Of a DNA stretch of 64,000 bases, positions 37,535-50,088 are shown in pieces. The position numbers and the translations under genes are program-made. Each line of letters begins with the position of its first letter. The stretch's first letter is position 1. Location: positions 36,178 to 100,177 of the forward strand of contig NW_002476046.1 of NCBI RefSeq assembly GCF_000189635.1, written 5' to 3'. Source of the DNA: Tetrahymena thermophila SB210 (lineage: Eukaryota > Ciliophora > Oligohymenophorea > Hymenostomatida > Tetrahymenidae). Under the pieces are notes generated by a model. It was not told where the DNA came from. It made no database searches and worked only from the letters and a program-made list of their open reading frames with translations.

Positions 37535-38904
37535 TCAGAAATTCAGAGAGGTAAAGCAGTTAGAGTCTTATTCAAATTATGATAATTTATTTTGATTATG
37601 TGTTTCGTCTATTATTTCACAGTTACTTTTGCAATTTTCAAATTCATTATAATCAGAAATAATATTTTCTAAAGTTGTTTTAGCTTCTACGAAGTCCATT
37701 TCATCTAACCTATCATAGAAAGAAAGATATGCTCTTCTTTTATACAAAAAATTAAATGAGTTTAATTATGATTAAAGCATTTCTTTTACTGAAGACCCAC
37801 TTTAAATTTTTAAAGCTGCTTATTAATGCTAATTTAAAAATGTTTAACTAATTTATATCAGCTATTTATTATCAGGAATCCAAAATGATTAATTACTAAT
37901 TTTTAACAAATTAGCCATATCCTCTTAGATATTATATTTCCTTTAATCAATGCCTCTAAAAACATAATTACTTGAAAACTCTACTAATTTCTCAGTATTT
38001 AGAGAGTGATTCATAAAATTTCTATTATTTTCTAAAGCTTAGTTCATTTCTAATAAACTCATTTCATTTTATGATTTGTAATTTTTGTTATACAAAGGTG
38101 CAAGGAAATGTTGATGTAATTTAGGTTAGGAAAAGGTACTAAGTTCATAGCAAATTTTCTTATATCATTGGATATTTAAGATGGAAATCTCCATAGTGCT
38201 GTCACTCCAGAAATGGACTACTTTATTATTGTATTCAAATCTTTTAATGAAGGAGTATTATTACCAATAATTTTCATTAATATTTTATTTAGAGTTCCAT
38301 TATGAAAACTGAAACAAAAATTTGATTAGGAATATAATCCAGGTATAGATAAAACTGCATTATATGGTTCAACAATTATATCATTAACTCCAGGAGTTGG
38401 AAATATACTGAAATTTGATATCATATTTTTTGGATAAAGGTCGTTTAACATTTATAGTATTAAGCTTCCATACCCACTACCTGTTCCTCCTCCCAAGCTA
38501 CGCATTAATTAGAATCCTTGCAGACACTCTGATTATTCAGCTTATAATCTAATTTCTTCTTGAACTTAATCTAACAATTCAAGCTAACTATATCCTTAGC
38601 TGAAGTTATTGTTTGAGCTTGAGTTACCATAGATAAAACTAGATTAGCTAAATAAATTTTGTATATAGGATTATTAAATTTCATTTATAAAATCAGGATC
38701 TGAATCTACTTAAATAGATCTAGCACAATAGCTTCCTTTAATAGTTTCTAAAAAGTAGACATTAAATTTTTCTTTTTAGTAATCTGAAGAATGATTTAAA
38801 TCTCCATAAGGATCTAAAGAATGCTCTATATGTAATGCCTCCCAAAAATCTAAACCTATTTAGTTCCCTCCCTTTCCTATTTAAATATTTATTATCTCCC
38901 TCAT
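37535..38904 (-). pseudogene. Divergent beta-tubulin-like gene with a one-base frameshift
   Basis: Closest relative of the neighbour at 35531-36910 (shared MRSLGGGTGSG, IVEPYN, IPDN, DEMDFVEA). It starts MREI at 38904 and is open to about 38103, then the tubulin homology continues in another frame to TGA at 37535-37537. The break falls in the segment equivalent to HFFMVGFAPL: frame one gives PFPNLNYINIS, the next frame gives APLYN. One missing base exactly there would restore the family's residue spacing. Total length 1,370 nt is one short of a multiple of three. Everything else is free of TGA on both sides, so the lesion is recent, a read/assembly error, or tolerated by frameshifting. The T7 loop (SQISNDI) and acidic tail are also non-canonical. 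Confidence 0.7.
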
Positions 38905-39913
38905 GAAATTTATACCAAAATCTTTTTTGTAATAATCAAATGAAATTTAATTCACGATTTAAGATAAATCATTGTTATCACCAGATAATTTTTTTAATTT
39001 AATAACTAATAAAATCTGAAATATTGAGCCACAAAAATGAATAATTAATTGTTTTTCTTTGTAAAAAATAATACTAGAAAGATTAAAATATTTATATCTA
39101 TTAAAAAGTTGTAAAATTTATATATTATACATTTAAAATACCTCCTCTAAAAATGCATAATTTTTAATATGTTGAGTAAGAAAAATAGTCTCCATTTAAC
39201 TAATATATCAAAATTTTTTGGAAATAAATCATTTAAAAAAACAATTAAACATGAAATTTATTGAAATCTTAACTCTAGGATAATAAAAAAATAGAGAAGA
39301 AAAATGAAAGGAAAAATAAAATATTTAATTGAATCATGCTAATAAAGAGAAAAAATTGGTGTTGTTACCAAAAAAAAAAAGATATTTTTAGAAAAATTAA
39401 AATAAAATACTAATTTTTAAATAAGTAAAACATTATTAAAAATTAAATAAAGTAAACTAGTTTTTAAAATTTAATATAAATAATTAGATATTACTAAAAA
39501 CAAAATTTTATTTTATTAATCTTAAAATAATATTTTAAAAATAGAAGCTTAAGGATTTAAATATTCTTAAAAAATTATAAATAAAATTAAATTAATAGAA
39601 TTTATTATTCAATTTAATAATATTTTAATTGAAGTATTCATTTTTAGAAAGTAGCTCAAATGGATTTTATTTTAACCATTTAAAAATGTTATCATTTATT
39701 TATTTTTATAATTATTTTTAAAATTGAAGTAACTTCTAGCTTTCTACTATAAAGTCTTATAAAAAGTGACAGAAAATTATATATAATTTATATAAAGTAA
39801 ACAATTGTTTTTTATTTTGAATTTCTAACATAAATGATTTATTCTTTTTAATATTTGATTTTATTATAGAAGTAGGTGTTTGTTTTAAGTTTGCTTGTGA
39901 AGAAGTTTGAAAA
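38905..39913. other. Intergenic spacer, no gene seen
   Basis: 1.0 kb of AT-rich DNA between the start of the frameshifted tubulin and the 3' end of the patatin-like gene. No frame of protein-like composition and no RNA gene recognised. Confidence 0.5.
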
Positions 39914-42900
39914 TCAATCAGAAAGTAATAAGTTGATTAGCTTTTCAAAAGCTTCTTGCTTATTTTCTATAGCCAAGTGAAGAGTATCAACTTAATGGTA
40001 ATTAAAAATAGGACCATACACATTAGAGAATGGCAAATTTTTAGACATTTTGTCATAAAGGAATGTCTTGATATTCTAGCGAATAGAAATCCATTAGATG
40101 TTTGAAAGACACTTTTTCATTCTTTCTGGTATTTCACTGTTTGTTTTAGGTAGGAAGAGATCAGTTTGAAGTAAAACGCTCAACAAATATACAAAAGAGG
40201 CAATTTCACCATTTGCTGCAGCAAAATGTAAAGAATTCCAATAATTAATTGATTCTTTCAGAATGATTTCTTTTTTCTGATTTTAATCTTTATCTTTTAA
40301 GATCTTTTTGATAGAAGGAATGTGACCTATTGCTGATGCACGGTTGAGAAGTTGATGTTCTTCTAACTCTGTTTTACTGATGTACTGCTTAATGCTATTG
40401 AAAATACTTTTAGGTTCAATAACTGTTTGTGATTTATCTTTGAAAACAAAGTTCATTAAGCTACTCTTCCATTTTTCATCATTTTGTTCATTTAAAGCAG
40501 CTTCAATTTCTTCATAAGAATCCTTATAGCTAAAATATCTTGGCATGATTTAAATGGTAGGATCTTCAGTCAAGATAGATATCTTTTTCTCAAAAATAAC
40601 ATCACATATATTGTTAAAAACGTTATTTTGATTGCTCAGATTTATCCAGTTGACCCCAATAGTTTTTAACTTATTAACAGAATCAGCAGTTACTGAATCT
40701 AAGCTTATTACTTATCCACTATAATCAGGTTCAAGTCTGATGTAATTTTCTTTAAGAGAATTTTTAGTTTCTTGCAAGCTATGATCTAAATTTAAGTTTG
40801 CCATAGCAAAGTACTATTCGTAGTATGTTTCCGGATTGGCCATTCCTTTTAAAGAATTTACAAGTCCTAAAATAGCCGTCCTTGCGTGTTCTAATCCATC
40901 TATTAAAATTAAAATAGTTTTTTTTAAGAAAATTCAGAAATATTTAATTTAGATTACTGCTTGAAGAAGCTATTTCTTTAGGTGCATTTCCAAGGCTGAG
41001 CATCTTAATATTTTATTTCTTAGTTTATTAAAAAAAAATTAATAAATTAACAGTTTGAATAAAATTTTTTTAATTGAGATTATTATAACTAAAAATAAAA
41101 ATTTAAAAATATATTTATTTACTTTGTATCCTCTACCCAAAAGATAGGTTGTAACCAAAATATCGACATTATTAAATAGGAAACCGCCATCAACAAATGG
41201 TGAACCATTTATTACAGTAGCTGCAAAGAATGGATAGGCTGCAGAACTTGCTCTTGCAATATCTCTTACTTTTACACTTGAGTAACTTGTATCAATTTCA
41301 AGCTAAGGATGTATTCCTATAATATTTTGTTTTCCACAAACGTTATTCAGCTTAGTGAACACAACTGGTATTAGCTCATTATTTTAGATTTCACAGCTTT
41401 TGTTTAGTTAAAAATTAATTTAAATCAAAAATAAAAGAAATTACCTTGTGATAAGCACATTAGATTTTAATTCTTCAATTTTTAGATCATTGAAGAAATC
41501 ATATAGCTCAGATTCTATTCCTTCCTTGTCGTATAAAGGGTACTTAAATTAAGAATCATCACCATCTGGTTTAACTCCGATTAAGTAACGAATATAATGG
41601 CGAGATGAAAATATGTGATTTTTTGTGCTACCAATAAACTTATATAACAAGCTCTATGCAGAATGACCTGAGGCTAGGGCGAGTGAAATAATACCTCCTA
41701 TTGAAGTTCCTCCAAAGAATTCAAATATTTCTGAGCACTTCTTCTTAGTCAAGTTTTCTAATTCTGTTAGGAAAATAAGCTAAATAATGCCTCTTATTCC
41801 ACCTCCGTCAAGACAAAGGCATGATATTTTTTAATCATGCTTTACTACAGAACTCTCGCTGAATTCTCCTTATGAGAGTAGTGATTAATGCTTTTCTCTA
41901 ACATAGTCAGGAATCTTTATATCTACTTAAGGACGTAGAGAGTAGAGCTAAATCAGAAGAATGCTTTTCGACTCTTCTGGCAAGACAAGCATTTCTATCT
42001 CATTCATAAGTTATTCAAAAGTTAGATCCAAAGATTTAATTACAAGTAACTCAATAGCATTTTGTCTTAAATTTATACATTTTACACAATCTTCCTACAA
42101 TTCCTCCAACTCCTCGAATTCAGTGTTTTAATCTGCATAAACTCTCTTAAGTACTTGTATAGAGATCCAACTTTCAGCAAATAGCTGGCATTTCATTTTT
42201 AATTTTAGCTTAGTTACTTCAAAGTTGTAGTCTTAGTAAAATTCTTCTTAAGTTTATGATAAAACCAATTCATGATCACTGTGATATTGTACTTAATCGG
42301 AGCTGTTTTATTTGCGAATGCGGGATTGTTTCACAATCTTATTAATTCTGTGCTCCCAGTCATCTTTGTGTGCCTTATGAACTGTAATGTTATGTCCTTC
42401 AATGAGCATTTCAATTTTGGATTTATCTTTCAAGGAAGCAGCTGCTACAATATCGAATAAGTGCTCATCAATAAATCTAATGTATTCTTATTTGTGCCTA
42501 AAAAAATACAATTTAAAAATTAGAAATCACTTGAAGGTCAAATTGATAAATGTAGAGAAAAATCCATATTTTTCCAAATTATACTAAAGTAGAAACAAGA
42601 AAATGTTATCTTTAAAAGAAAAAAAATTTATTTTTAAAAAGATAAATTCAGATAAAATAATTAAGTTTTGATAAGAAAATCTGATCATTAACTATTTTTC
42701 ATGCTTGATAAATCAATCAATCAAAAAATTTTTTTTAATTACTTTTATAAATTAGATGGGAGTTAGTCTAAACTGATGTGAAAAGAAGGTGAGAGATAAT
42801 CACAACACAGCTTCACAATATATGCTCCTGTGAAGTTGAACTCATTAATTGTTGTGTGAATAGAGTTAATAATTTAGATAAAAACCTAATTCATGTTCAT

Positions 42901-43356
42901 TTGTGAGTTATTTTTTAAGTTAGAAAGCTTATCTACAAAGTAGGAATAGTAAGGCTAGAACGATACAATCAAATCATCTCTAATCTGTTTGTGAATTTCT
43001 TCAGAATATTCATCAATGCTAATATTAGAAGCAGTTTTGCATACTTCATTAAGAAGATTCATTTCTTAGTTGTTTTTTATCATCATCCAGTTTTCTTCTA
43101 CAACTTCTACCTTTACCTACTTAGCCTCTAAAACAATATCAGTGTCATCATTATCATTTTCACAAACATACTTAGAGCCATTATTAATCATTTCAAAACC
43201 ACATTCAGTCATAAGTTCTATTTCATTATTTTTTAGCTAGGGAAAAAGCTGCTTCGCTCTCAATTTTAGTAGCGCGGGTAAGTCAACATCTCCCTCTCCC
43301 TTTGTCTCTATCTCTATTTCTTCAAATTAATCTAAGTATTAGATTATGAATTTCAT
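39914..43356 (-). CDS. Patatin-like phospholipase with N-terminal extension and ankyrin-like C-terminus
   Basis: About 990 residues from five exons; introns 42498-42742, 41397-41444, 41004-41122 and 40900-40957; exon total divisible by three. The catalytic domain spans residues about 428-700: oxyanion motif DGGGIRG at about 434-440, nucleophile elbow GTSIGG at about 467, and the dyad Asp in VDGGF at about 625. These are the complete Ser-Asp dyad of patatin/iPLA2 lipid acyl hydrolases. The 425-residue N-terminus is charged, partly helical (EELEELQEDC) and unrecognised. Downstream, segments such as LLNRASAIGHIPSIKKIL, SLHFAAANGEIASFVYLL and TLHLAIENKQEAFEKL have ankyrin-repeat character, though the order is reversed from iPLA2-beta, where ankyrins precede the catalytic domain. 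No signal peptide, so probably cytosolic and acting on membranes. Confidence 0.87.
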
Positions 43357-44212
43357 ATTGGCTTTCAAATAGAATTTAAATTTTTAATAATATTTTTTGT
43401 TTGTTATTAATTATCCAATGCTTTTTTGCTTTCTTTTATCAATGAAAATTTATTTGAAATATACAGTATATTGTTAGCATCAAAAACATGTTCAAATGAC
43501 TTATGAAATAATAACAAAAATTTAATCCAAAAGAATAGAAAAAACTATTTAATAAATAATTAATTGTAAAGCAAAACTCACTTCCTATTCTCATATTCAA
43601 TTTAGCTAATAATAAAATAATGCCATACATGACACATATAATTAAATTAGATAGTCTATTAAAGTTTTCATTAACATCTAAAGTATTAAAGTTCTTGCTT
43701 AATCATCATTTTAAGAATTTTCTTTAGAAAAAGGAATTTTTAATTAGAGGGCAACGCGTAAACACAAAAAAAAAATAGATAAAATTATTATTTTATTTTA
43801 ATCTTTAAAAAAAATTTATGTTAATTTTTTCATTTTAAAATAATTTTTTTTTAGTGTTAATCTATATTTTCAATTTTAGTTGGTTTACAAAAATAATCAT
43901 ACTAATTTATCGTCTAATATACTTTTATTCATTATCATTCACTATACATTTTTTGGTTTTCTTGCTATATTTTTAAATAATATTGGTTCTAATTTTAGTT
44001 ATCAAAACTGTGCAACTCTCAAATTAGTCAAATTAGGTATTATCACAATTTAAAAAATTAAATGTATCAAGTCATTTATAAAATTAAAATAAAAAGCAAT
44101 GTAGAATACAATTTTTATGGAATTTAATTTTTGGATTTGTGAAAATAAATATTTTGATTAAGGTATTAAATCTCAAATATAAGCTAAACTTTAATAAATT
44201 AAAAGAAATAGT
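43357..44212. other. Intergenic spacer upstream of the patatin-like gene
   Basis: 856 bp. A minus-strand open frame at about 43437-43630 could encode a 63-residue very hydrophobic peptide, but in DNA with one stop codon such frames arise easily, and it lacks any family feature. Otherwise nothing was seen. Promoter of the patatin-like gene by position. Confidence 0.4.
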
Positions 44213-44633
44213 TCATTTATAAAGAAATAAGGCTAAGTTTTAGAAGCGATTCTTTAAGCAAGCTTCAAAACCTTTACTTTAAATGCTGTTTAAGTTCTTT
44301 AAATTACTTAATTTTTTATAGAAATCAGCAAAAGCTTTATAAAAGCCATTTTAATTATAAAAATACTTTCATTTTTCTAGTTTATTCAACTGCTTTATAC
44401 CATTTGCTATTGAAAATCCACTGTTTTACTAATACAATTTTTAAAAGGATAAAAAAGCTTTAAATCTTTCATTTATCATGTAAATCAAACAATTTCAAAC
44501 CAGCTCCCAAATCACATATTTTGTTATTATTCTCAAATAAAATTTCAAGCGTTTTATTTTTTATATAATTTAAAAGTTAGTGTGCTCTTTTAATTATATT
44601 TACCGTTTTTTTTAAATCACTAAGGTCAAACAT
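44213..44633 (-). pseudogene. Relic of a leucine-rich-repeat-type gene
   Basis: Translation from ATG at 44633 gives MFDLSDLKKTVNI and on to KICDLGAGLKLFDLHDK before TGA at 44469-44471. The next frame continues with similar character (SGFSIANGIKQLNKLEK) to another TGA, and past that TGA reads NGFYKAFADFYKKLSNLKNL and on to a TGA at 44213. The spacing Leu..Asn..Gly..(Ala)..Gly-Leu..L..L resembles the long leucine-rich-repeat families common in ciliates (ignore-case pattern NxIxxxGAxxLxxxLxxLxxL). One frameshift plus one internal TGA suggest decay. Alternatively two unrecognised short introns could rescue it. Moderate to low confidence in family, better in 'broken coding'. Confidence 0.35.
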
Positions 44634-45245
44634 TTTAAATTAATTAATTTAAAAAATTAATTATCTTAGGTAGTTAGTAGCAGAAGCATTAAATCCTATA
44701 TATGAATCAATATATGAAATTATCTATTTAAAGGATTTGAGAGATGTTAAACTTATTCGTTTAAGATTATTTCTAGTTTAGTTAAGGGGGCGCCTTTGGA
44801 CTATTTATAAAAATTCAAAAAAATATAAAGCAAAATTTTATTTTTTACAATTAATAAGTCTGTTAACAAATTTGACCTGCATTTATTTTTTAATTTATTT
44901 TTAGATGATATTATGAAATGGATTTCATTTATCACTTTAAGCCTGAAATTCTTTTTATAATGATCAATAAATATTTCATTTTTGAGTTTATAAGTTTTAA
45001 AAGAATCTCTAACCAAATAAAATGATAAAGATATAAAGAATTTACTAAATTTTTAAAAATTATCAAAATTAGATGTAAAATAACTATAAAACCTAAGAAT
45101 ATAAATTTATTAACACACAGTTAAAGAGAAATATATTTATTTTTACATATTTTAGTAAAAATTAATTATTTATAATGTAAGAAGTATATATTCAAAATAT
45201 TTATTTTATTATATATAATATATTTTATAATTTTTAGTTAACATA
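44634..45245. other. Spacer with a possible further relic
   Basis: A minus-strand open frame runs from ATG at 45016 through a basic stretch (MVRDSFKTYKLKNEIFIDHY) to LTKLEIILNEQVQHLSNPLN and beyond 44640. Its later part has Leu periodicity like the neighbouring relic, so it might be a remnant of the same gene's 5' portion. No family match; included as context only. Confidence 0.25.
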
Positions 45246-48200
45246 TCAGTTATTGTAAGCATTAAATTATTCTTAGCCTTGTAAAACAGATACAAATAGA
45301 GTGTATATTTACTTTAGGGATTAATAATTATCACATAAACACTCTATTCTGCCAGTTTGTTTTACTTCAAAAGCAAAAGGATAATACATAGCATCTAAGA
45401 ATTTTTTAGCACATCTTCTCTCTAACATCTTATTACTTGGATTCATTGTTTAATACTTTATAATTTCAAGAGTTACTGGGTGAATGAATATATTAGTAAA
45501 ATCTTTTATTTTTATTGCCAAATCAATGGCTTAATTCTTTTAGTTATAGAAAATCAATTCATCATTTACAACTGATAATTTTCTTAACCCATAGCCACAT
45601 ATTTGAGGGTGCTTCTTTTATGTCAAAGGATCGAAAATTTACTACTTTACAAGATTCCCCTGGTTTACTTAAAACATTTTGTAAATTTAGATTCCTTTAT
45701 TTTCTTTAAAGTATTCTAGAACATTTTAGTAAATCGACTGATCAATTAGGCCATTGTGTATTTTTAGCTTTTAAGACAAATTACTTGCATATCTGTTGTT
45801 GCTATAATCATTATATTCACACTTTTCTGCATATTAATTCTGTTATGGAGACGAATAATTATTGTAATTTTGTAAATTCTCTTTGCTAAACATAGAGCTT
45901 CCAAATTATTATTATTATAGTAAAGAATTATTATTACAAAATGCTTAATGTTATTTAATAGCTGTGAGAGACGAATTTGTTCTATTGTGTTTTTGTGCTG
46001 TTCCATTACTTCCTTCTATATCAGAGAGATTTAAACTTTAATCATGGTGGATAACTTCTCCTCTACCATTAGCAAAAATTTAAGAAGAAGAAGATGAAGA
46101 TTGAAATGAATTTACAGGAACAAAACCACCTGATGCTTAATTGTAAAATAATGAAGATGAATTACCTTCAATAAGAGGAACATCATATTTACTATATAAA
46201 ATTTAAATATGGTGAATATTTTAATTTATCACAATTATTTCTTTTTCAATATTATTCATTTGTTGAATCCAATCAGAGAGAAGATTTTCTTGCTCTGCTT
46301 TAAGATCATCCATTTTCTTCTATAATAGCTTTAGTTTTGCAATGGGAGTTAAAGTTTCTCTAGTAAAGAAGAAATTCAAAGCAGGAGTAAACTCGTTTAA
46401 GGGAACTTACTATTGAATTAAAATAAAACCCTCTAATTTTCTAATAAAATTTTCAATTTGATCATCAAAAAAACGATGATAAATTTGAGTCAATTTCTCA
46501 GCATGATCTTTTTACATTCCATTTAAATGGAGCAACTCGTTAGTATATACTTTTGTTTGGTATTCTAACTGCTAAACTTTTGGGTTTTCCTTTTCTGATG
46601 CAGCAATGATCTCTCTTATATATCTATTATTTACATCTTTTTGCACCTTTATTTAACACATCCTGATAAATATTTTATCAACTTAAGTTTTTCTTTCATA
46701 CTAAGCTTAATAGTGAGCACTTTAACTTCTATTTTCTACTTATTTCTTGTTAATTTAAGAAGTTGAAGGTGAAGGTGAAAGGGAACGTTAGCTTCCACAA
46801 TTAGGATTTTATTTAGTAGCTGACTTATAAAAGAAACTCTAATTATTAGAATTACTTCTGGCTGTTAAGGTTGTTAATTGTTTTGTATTATTATTGTAAG
46901 ATGTGAGTGTAATATGACTATTATTTAGTATAGAGTTCGATTAATTAATCTAACTGATATTATTAACATTATTATTTGTTGTAGTATAGTTTAAGTGAGA
47001 ATCATTTAGTGCTGTTATAAGATATTGGTTATTAGTTTGTGTAATCTTCGTTTTGTTTAAGTAGCCAGTTGTGTCATCAAAAATATAAGAGTCATCACAG
47101 TTAGATCTTTTAGTTTAAGCAGCGCCACAATTTAACCTTTCATTAGTGAATGTATGGTTAACTTAATTTTCTGTTGTAAAGAATGGTATTGTGTTTTGCT
47201 CTTACTTTTCAATTTCATATAAAAGTTCCTTATTCCTATTTTTCATTTAATCTAATTTAGCCATGAGAATCAATTTTTCGTTCTAAATTTGAATTAATTC
47301 TTCATTTTTTTGATCCGTTTTATACTTTAAGTTGCAAAATATTTTTTGTTCTTCAAAATTATTTGAAAATGATTGCTTTTTTATAGAAAGTATTTCTACT
47401 ATCCTTTTTTAGACTCTTATAGCATCTTCGCTTTACTTACAGTTAGCTATTATTCTGCTAAATAGAGAGTTTAAATCTAACATTCTATCTAAAATCTATC
47501 CAAGTTTACTATTTTGATAATCCAACTAAATATTGGACAAAAGTTATTTTTTTGTATTAATAAATTATAGTTCTGGTTCACCATTATACTGAAGATTATT
47601 GTATTTATTGCAATAAGTTGAAAATTCATCAACCAGAATTTGTTAAAAAGATTTAACTAAATTCATCATCTTGTTTTGAAAAATGCTGATTTATTCATCA
47701 TCTTATTTGTAACTTTCTTCACAAATTATTTTACCCATGTTTTTTCCATCATACAAAAACTCTATTTCTTCGTATGCACTTTTTCCTAAATCATTTAAAG
47801 TAGATTTAATATATTCCCTACAAGACAGTTCATCTACTTTTTCCTATTAAAAAGATTATTAAACATTAATTTTATATTCATTATTATTTATGTTAAACTA
47901 AATTAAATCTGAAAAATAAAAATTATTCAATTTATAAATTTTACAAACTAATTTTGCTTTAAAAATTAATCGTTTTGAAATATTGATTTATATTTAATAA
48001 ACTTATATAATTAAATACAAATATTTTTGAAATTTTAATTAAATTTGGTAAAATAAAAGTAAATAACTACTTTTGGAGTGATAGATTATTCTTAAATAGA
48101 AATGAGATCCTTTGCTTGTTTAACTTCATGCTCAATGTCTTTTTCTATAGCTCTAGATTAAGCATCAAGAATATTGTAATTTTACTGTACTTCTTGCATC

Positions 48201-49399
48201 TTCAAATTAAGTTTATTTAATTCATTTTGCAAACACATCCATACATTTCTTAAATTAATTTGCTAGAGAATCTAACAATCATCTTCATTCTACTTTAGCA
48301 TTTCTATGTATGCTTCTAGATCGTCATATTCGAGTGCTAATTCAATGTTTCTTAGCTCATAACCTTCTAAATCTTACTACTGCATTTTCCTATTTTCAGA
48401 ATAATTTTCTAGCAAGTCCTGATATTCATATATTTTCATGATAATACTTTCTTTTTCTTAAAAAAGTTTTTCAAGTGAACCTAAAATAGGCATTTACTAC
48501 TTTTTAAATTCTTCAAAATGAGCCATATTTTAGTTTTTTATGCACTCTCTTTAAAATAAACAATCTACTTTTTGTAAACTCTCAAATAATTTATCTGAGT
48601 TTATAAACACCTTCTTAATAGCATCCTATCTTTTTTATGGTTCTTCTTTAATAATCATCTATTAATTTTAATTTGATTCTTCTTCCTCCATAATCATATA
48701 TTTGATTTCTTTTATTTTCTATTCAAATTTATCTGATTCTCTTTCACAATAGTTCTTTAGGATATCTCTTTGTTGCTGCTTTGCCTCTAGGTTTTCTTTT
48801 TGTTCCTTAAGTTGTGTGCGTATTTCGTTGAGTTTCGTAAATGTATAAATATTTTAATCAAAATTTTAATTGCCTTTTTTTACAGAGCTATTCATTTGAG
48901 ACCCATAACCCGAGTAAACAACGCTATTGTTGTTAGATCTTTGGCTTTCATTCAGGGCTTAAATGAAATTCAAGGTGTTCATTTTTTTTACCTCCATTTC
49001 TGAAAGTTGTCTTCTATTTTAACTTTTTCTCTTTTGTTTTTCTTATTAAAGTGGTGTATTGTTGTTATTTTGATTAACTGTTTGGTAACACATTTGCAAA
49101 TTAGATTAGGATCTTTTATGAATAACATTGCTAGAATTCTATAAAATGCTATTGTCTTGTTTATCACAGATAAAACTTTATGTATCCTTAGTATTTGAAT
49201 TTGAATTATAGTTTTATTACAAAGTTGCATTTTTAGAATTCAGGAAAGAATCATTTTAAAAAGTAGTGTTGTTGTTCTTAGATAAGTAATTAATGTTTTC
49301 ATTATTCAGTTTCTAATTTATTTTTTGTTAAGAATTCATGTTGATAGAATTCTTGCTATAAACCAAGCTATTTGTTGAAGTAGATCTATCCTAAATCAT
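45246..49399 (-). CDS. Long coiled-coil, Asn/Gln/Ser-rich protein, family unknown
   Basis: About 1,308 residues from two exons with intron 47844-48070; total divisible by three, no internal TGA. Residues about 1-130 are Asn/Ser/Gln-rich (MIQDRSTSTNSLVYS start). Residues about 190-440 are coiled-coil (LNEIRTQLKEQKENLEAKQ; KDIEHEVKQAKDL). A second helical/low-complexity block follows with NNN-rich stretches, a conserved-looking helical segment (VYTNELLHLNGMQKDHAEKL; TPIAKLKLLQKKMDDL), a Ser-rich run (FQSSSSSSQ) and poly-Gln encoded by consecutive TAA. The last 120 residues (CGYGLRKLSVV..IHPVTLEIIKY..AFEVKQTGRIECL) look like a compact beta-rich domain, perhaps PH-like. No signal or membrane segment. 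A scaffold, centrosomal/basal-body or TRIM-like protein is possible; not assignable. Confidence 0.8.
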
Positions 49400-50088
49400 A
49401 ATAAATTTGCCTAAATTACTTCTTTAATTGCAATAAAACTACTTTTTATTTATATAAACTTTAAAGATATTTAAATATGGCTAATTATTATTCGATTTTT
49501 AAATTATAAATTTCTATTAATTTTAAATGTGTGCTATATTATTTTTTAAACTGAAAAATAAACAATAACAATCTATATAAATTTTTTGAATTTTTTCAAA
49601 TTTCTGTCACATAAAACTGGTTTGGGTATTTTCAAAAAGATAGATGTTAATTAATTTTATTTGTTTAAAAATAGATAAACACCTCATTAATAGAATTTTA
49701 ATAATGGCAAATAAAACAACAAATAAATTAATTTTAGAAATTAAAATAAAATTAATTAAATTTATTTCCTAAAAAATAAGTAAAATAAATTGCTATTTTA
49801 AATTTGTTTTTTAATAATTTATTTTAAAGATTTATATTAAAAATATTAAATTAATTTCAATAAAGAAATAAATTGATTTTTAATTTGATTTATCATTAAA
49901 GTTAATCATTCAGTAAAAAATAATAGAAATACAAAATTAAAAAATGATAGTACCATTGGCAATTAAATTAATTAATAATATTAATAAATATTTTGGTTCT
50001 ATTTAGATATTTTTTACAATTTTTTGATTATTTAGTTTATAATTTATTCATAATTAATTTATCTGCAAAAAAAAATTAGTATTAATTA
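49400..50088. other. Divergent intergenic spacer
   Basis: 689 bp of almost pure A/T between the starts of a minus-strand and a plus-strand gene; no open frame or RNA gene recognised. Must contain both promoters. Confidence 0.5.

Noticed and set aside
37900..38400. A small intron explaining the tubulin frameshift
   Set aside because: The only nearby GT..AG combinations would delete the conserved PFP and APL segments; a one-base loss fits the family spacing exactly.
42272..42587. Plus-strand open frames across the patatin-like gene
   Set aside because: Shadows of the minus-strand coding exon that encodes FIDEHLFDIVAAAS and following residues.
43437..43630. 63-residue hydrophobic minus-strand open frame
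   Set aside because: With one stop codon and very AT-rich DNA, T-rich frames give hydrophobic peptides by chance; no signal, family or context supports it.
48958..48991. A 34-nt GT..AG segment in the coiled-coil gene that looks like an intron
   Set aside because: Reading straight through keeps the frame open and Gln/Asn-rich, while removing it puts a TGA in frame; treated as coding.
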